Positions 50,333-54,029 of a stretch of DNA of 54,029 nt are shown piece after piece (position 1 is the stretch's first letter; the number at the start of each line of letters is the position of its first letter). Made by a program: the position numbers and the translations under genes. Origin of the DNA: Cladosporium sp. IMV 00045 (Eukaryota; Ascomycota; Dothideomycetes; Cladosporiales; Cladosporiaceae); contig MSJI02000879.1 of assembly GCA_001931905.2 (NCBI GenBank), forward strand, positions 1-54,029, read 5' to 3'. Below the pieces are notes generated by a model. The model was not told the DNA's origin. It saw only the letters and a program-made list of their open reading frames with translations, and did not search any database.

Positions 50333-51839
50333 ATGTCGAGGTTTTGTGAGGACGACGGCCAACTCGAAACATATCCGAACGGCCTAATTGGGAAGCCTCG
50401 AGGGGCCGACGAGCCATTCATACGCTGCCTGCAATGGGGCGACAACTTGCCCAAGGGAGAGGAAAGCCGGACCTTTCCCTCCGTCAATGAGCTACTCACC
50501 ACGCTGTCCACTTCTCAAAGCCGGCTCCGCGTCGTGTTCCTGCCAATTGTGCCCTTGAAGGCCGAAACTGAACAGTTCCGGGAGCTTTTCAGGCATTTCT
50601 CTATCCCGTCCGCCGTCCCGGCCGAACGCATGAGGAATGTCAGCCATGCCTTTGGAGCTTCCACCACGTTACGCAAGGACTTGGAGTTTGCTTGGTTTCA
50701 CTTCCTATGCCGCAACGTCGAGGTCGACGACAACGGCCAGATTGTAGATCTGGGCTACCTACAGGACGCCCACAAGAGAGGAGACTGGCAGGATGACCCG
50801 GCGAGGCTGTGGATTATGTGCGACTTCTTCATGCACGTCAAGCCTCCTTCTACGAACAGCGCGGCGCAGAGTACGGTGACATTGTTGTGCTTTGGTCCTC
50901 CAGACAATGTCTTCACGCGTTTCAAAGGACTGCTGGGGAGAGAGTCTTGGAGAGATATTCCCAAGGAGCCGTACTTGCTTTTCGACCTTCTGTTCAACGA
51001 CTTGCACGAAAGTTACGACAAAGCTGTCTGGAAACTCTCCAAAGCCGTGAACCCGGCGGAGAAGGAGGCATTGGAACGCGCGGGAGAGCTGGGGAACCAT
51101 GGCAGGGACTTTAGTAGTTTCTCATTTCGACCCCTTCACAATATCCAGAAGTACCATCACTTTCCTTCGTAGTTTACTATGGATGAGACTGACTAGACCC
51201 AGGAACTGTGTCTTTATGGTTGAAGCTGCCGACGCCAGCACAGCAACCCTCGATGCTATCATCAAGAAGCTCGAGCAAAGATTGAAGCTGAAGCAGCAAT
51301 CCGGAGCGGCGTCGACAGACTTGACCGCAGCGGCGATCGATGCCATGGAATATCGCAAGAGGAACTTCCATTCTACATCTCTACGCTTACGCAGCGTCGA
51401 TCAACGACTTTCGAATGTCGTCCAATTGACTCGCACTATGGTCAACCAAGCCGACAGCGCCATCTTGAAAGACGACTCGAGGGCGATGAAATTCATCGCA
51501 GCGCTTACGTTGGTGTTTCTGCCAGCTACTGGAGTGGCTAGCGTTTTCGATACGCCGTTCTTTGAGAATGACGATCCGACGAGGATGACGGTTGCGAGCA
51601 ACTTTTGGATCTTCTGGGCGGTTGTTGGACCCTTGACTTTGGTTGTTGGGACTATTTGTCTCATCTGGTATAAGCACTTCCCCAAGAGTCGGAGGCCTGA
51701 TAGCGTATGGCGTAACGCCGAGGAGATGATGTCCATGCCATTCAAAAGGGATACATTCAAAAACTCCAAGAGCGAAAGGCCGGACAAGAGGAGAACGAAT
51801 GACATAGAACTCGGCAATGGTTGTAGTACGAAGGGGTGA
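50333..51839 (+). CDS. CorA-like membrane protein (fungal Mg2+ transporter-like)
   Basis: Exon 1 is 50333-51150 and exon 2 is 51203-51839; the intron 51151-51202 is GT-AG with CTGAC, giving 484 residues. The N-terminal 260 residues are a soluble domain (LRKDLEFAWFHFLCRNVEVD). A long helical stalk follows, with LRLRSVDQRLSNVVQLTRTM and AILKDDSRAMKFIAALTLVF. Two membrane segments close the protein: about 368-390 (FIAALTLVFLPATGVASVF) and 405-428 (FWIFWAVVGPLTLVVGTICL). This is the CorA plan, but the GMN signature after the first membrane segment is absent (the loop reads DTPFFENDDP), as in many fungal relatives often found near heterokaryon or stress genes. Mg2+ transport is therefore uncertain. 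Confidence 0.85.
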
Positions 51840-52333
51840 TCTGAGAGATCAACAATCACTTAGCAAATCAATACCGTGTCTCATGAGGCAAATCCTGCGG
51901 CAGCCTCAACACTTTTTCTATTTGACATGCATATATCGAGTGATCAAGTCTAGCGTGGCTGCCAGGCCTCCTGCTCTCCGCCCAGTGAGGCGAGGCCTTC
52001 CCCAGTTGCTGCAAGCCTGTGCCCCGCCAAAACGCCAACTTCACGCCAACAGCTCTCTCCACCCGCTCAACGACAGCTTGTGCATCATATCGCATCTGCC
52101 CACGCCTTGGGCCCTTTTGCCGACCGCCAGCCCTCTCTCATATTCATAATAATACCCTACATCTCGCACACGACTCCAAGGCGTAGCCCTGTTCTCGACG
52201 CTAGAGGACCAGCAGACACCTCAAGCCGAACAACGCCTCCTTTCCCGTCTTCACATCCCCGCCGATCGACAGCATATTTATGCCACACGGACACCTTTAA
52301 CTGCTCTGCACGAGCAACGCACGTCTGCCCGCC
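51840..52333. other. Intergenic: 3' region of the CorA-like gene and promoter of the acyltransferase gene
   Basis: 494 bases. The stretch before 52334 is C-rich and CA/CT-rich leader DNA with a TATTTATG at about 52274-52281. No gene is visible. Confidence 0.55.
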
Positions 52334-54029
52334 ATGCCTAACAAGGGCAAGCAAGCGTACGACAACCTCGTCTACGACATCTTCCTCTGGGTCTTCACCA
52401 TCGTCGTCGACCTCTTCTTCCGCGAAATCCACCCGCGCTCGACATGGCGGATCCCGCGGAAAGGCCCAGTCCTGTTCGTCGCCGCGCCGCACGCCAACCA
52501 GTTCGTCGACCCGCTGATTCTCATGCGCACTGTTCGGCATGATGCGCGTAGAAGGATCGCTTTCCTGGTCGCCGAGAAGAGCATGCGCAGGAAGTTCGTG
52601 GGCTTCGCCGCCAGCTTGGTCGGCGCCGTGCCCGTGGGAAGAGCTTTGGATTTGAAGAAACCTGCACAGGGAATCATTTACATTCCGGACCCCGAGGGCG
52701 ATCCCACACTTGTTCGCGGTGAGGGTACGAACTTTGAGGATTCGCAGTATATGGTTGGAGGTCTCTTGGTGCTGCCTAGCTTTCAGAATACTGCTGCGAA
52801 CGCCGAGATCCAGGAGATCCTTGGCCCGAATGAGATCAGGTTGAAGAAGCCATTCAAGGGAGAAGTCGCCGAGCAACAGTTGGCTGGCCTGGATCCCAAG
52901 AATCCCGACGCACACCTCAACGGGGACGGATCGGAGAAGCCCAAAAAGGGCTCCAAATTCAATGTTGCTCCCCACGTCGACCAGCACGCTGTCTACGATG
53001 CTGTCTTTGACCGTGTGGCCGAAGGTGGCTGTATTGGTATCTTCCCTGAAGGCGGTAGCCACGACCGAACAGAGCTCCTGCCGCTGAAAGCTGGCCTGGC
53101 CATTATGGCTTTGGGATCACTCGCTAAGAACCCTGATTGCAATGTCACAATCGTACCTGTCGGCATGAACTACTTCAACGCCCACAAGTTCCGCTCGCGC
53201 TGTGTTATCGAATTTGGACAGCCAATTTCTATCGACCCGGAGCTTGTCGAGAAGTACAAGGCCGGCGAGCGTCGCGAGGCCGTGGGAACTGTCCTCAATG
53301 AAGTACAGGATGCATTGAAGTCTGTGACATTGCAAGCTCCCGATTACGACACTCTCATGCTTATTCAAGCCGTCCGTCGTCTGTACAACCCCAAAGGCAA
53401 GAAACTGCCTTTGCCTGCGGTTGTGGAGCTGCAGCGTCGCTTCCTGAAAGGTTACGCCACTTACAAAGACGACCCTAGAGTCATCAAGACCAGAAAGGCT
53501 GTGCTCGACTACAACAAGCAACTAATGCAAATTGGCATTCGTGACCATCAAGTCTCGTATGCCAAGTTCCCATGGTACAGAGTTGTCGCGTTCTTGCTGT
53601 ACCGACTGGCCAAACTAGTTGTCCTCAGCGTTGCCGTGATCCCTGGACTTATCTTCTTCTCGCCTGTTTTCATCGCCGGAAAACTCATCTCAATCAAGAA
53701 GTCGAAAGAGGCTTTAGCGGCTTCTTCCGTCAAGATCAAGGCGAGAGATGTCGTTGCTACTTGGAAGATTCTGGTTTCTTTGGCTCTGGCTCCTGCACTG
53801 AACGTGATGTACACTATTATTGGCACGTACTGGACTTACAAGAACCGCGTTGGCGGCCGTGTGCCTGAGTGGGCACCTATGTGGTTCGTGGTCTTGTTCC
53901 AAATCATCCTCTTCCCGGCTGCTTGCTTTGCCGCCCTTCGCTTTGGTGAGATCGGCATGGACATCTTCAAGTCCATCCGGCCTCTGGTCCTCTCGCTTAA
54001 CCCAACCTCAAGCAACACCCTTGTCAGAC
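52334..54029 (+). CDS. Glycerol-3-phosphate acyltransferase, SCT1/GPT2 type (3' end outside window)
   Basis: Opens at 52334 and stays open for 565 codons to the window edge without an intron. An N-terminal membrane segment (IFLWVFTIVVDLFF) precedes the acyltransferase domain. Block I reads APHANQFVDP, with the His five residues ahead of the Asp; a neighbouring-position His is common in related enzymes, so spacing should be checked in an alignment. The later block is FPEGGSHDRTELLPLKAG at about 237-254, followed by VPVGMNYFNAHKFRSR. Three or four membrane segments lie at about 417-450, 479-500 and 516-535. Family enzymes add the first acyl chain to glycerol-3-phosphate (or DHAP) in the endoplasmic reticulum, starting phospholipid and triacylglycerol synthesis. 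The missing end is probably a phosphorylated tail. Confidence 0.95.
   Translation, partial: MPNKGKQAYDNLVYDIFLWVFTIVVDLFFREIHPRSTWRIPRKGPVLFVAAPHANQFVDPLILMRTVRHDARRRIAFLVAEKSMRRKFVGFAASLVGAVPVGRALDLKKPAQGIIYIPDPEGDPTLVRGEGTNFEDSQYMVGGLLVLPSFQNTAANAEIQEILGPNEIRLKKPFKGEVAEQQLAGLDPKNPDAHLNGDGSEKPKKGSKFNVAPHVDQHAVYDAVFDRVAEGGCIGIFPEGGSHDRTELLPLKAGLAIMALGSLAKNPDCNVTIVPVGMNYFNAHKFRSRCVIEFGQPISIDPELVEKYKAGERREAVGTVLNEVQDALKSVTLQAPDYDTLMLIQAVRRLYNPKGKKLPLPAVVELQRRFLKGYATYKDDPRVIKTRKAVLDYNKQLMQIGIRDHQVSYAKFPWYRVVAFLLYRLAKLVVLSVAVIPGLIFFSPVFIAGKLISIKKSKEALAASSVKIKARDVVATWKILVSLALAPALNVMYTIIGTYWTYKNRVGGRVPEWAPMWFVVLFQIILFPAACFAALRFGEIGMDIFKSIRPLVLSLNPTSSNTLVR

Noticed and set aside
1..54029. CRISPR arrays, intact transposons, secondary-metabolite or defence gene cluster
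   Set aside because: No regularly spaced direct repeats, transposase/reverse-transcriptase frames, or PKS/NRPS/terpene genes are visible; most identified genes are housekeeping or single-copy types.

Overview
The window is nuclear DNA of a filamentous ascomycete (Pezizomycotina; Dothideomycetes is my best guess, not proven). The grounds are short GT-AG introns, mostly 50-110 bases, with CTAAC/CTGAC-type branch points; unclustered genes on both strands; typical fungal families (fungal F-box-like proteins, a DUF7587 protein, a CorA-like membrane protein, Nrd1/Mrn1); and one short TpA-rich tract that looks RIP-mutated. I could place 20 protein-coding loci, including one broken at each edge of the window and one internal locus that looks frameshifted. 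I found no tRNA, rRNA, CRISPR array or intact transposon.

Left third (1-15.3 kb): the 3' part of a four-finger C2H2 transcription factor; an F-box-like protein; a D-amino-acid oxidase ending in a peroxisomal signal (ARL); Mediator subunit Med22 (minus strand); an enoyl-CoA hydratase/isomerase ending in AKL; a seven-exon DUF7587 protein; ribosomal protein eS24 (minus); and, divergent from it, an EFM3/FAM86-type eEF2 lysine methyltransferase. The two PTS1 proteins both have CCTCGG-type motifs in their upstream DNA, so they may share a peroxisomal/fatty-acid control circuit.

Middle (15.3-40.9 kb): a 2.9-kb gene-free stretch with the RIP-like relic and a long pyrimidine-rich leader; the four-RRM protein Nrd1/Mrn1; a Bor1-like anion exchanger (minus); splicing factor Prp38 (minus); a GT8/GNT1-like type II membrane protein without a visible DXD motif; the intronless 2-oxoglutarate dehydrogenase E1 gene; a small ankyrin protein; an RraA/HMG-aldolase-like enzyme (minus); an unrecognised single-pass coiled-coil membrane protein; and a vacuolar Ca2+/H+ exchanger (VCX1 type).

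Right part (40.9-54 kb): 6.8 kb without a supportable gene, then a frameshifted locus resembling the C-terminal half of a Zn-cluster transcription factor but without the zinc cluster, a CorA-like membrane protein, and the 5' part of a glycerol-3-phosphate acyltransferase (SCT1/GPT2 type) that runs off the window end.

The observation I rate highest is the DUF7587 protein (9914-12236). Its conserved core shows an Arg, a Ser-Thr-Ser and a Glu in the order and context expected of an R-S-E ADP-ribosyltransferase fold. The Glu lies on a 13-base micro-exon whose skipping would shift the frame. The domain sits behind an N-terminal DNA-binding-like helical region and a basic nuclear-signal-like stretch. 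This is inference from motif order and needs structure prediction to test.
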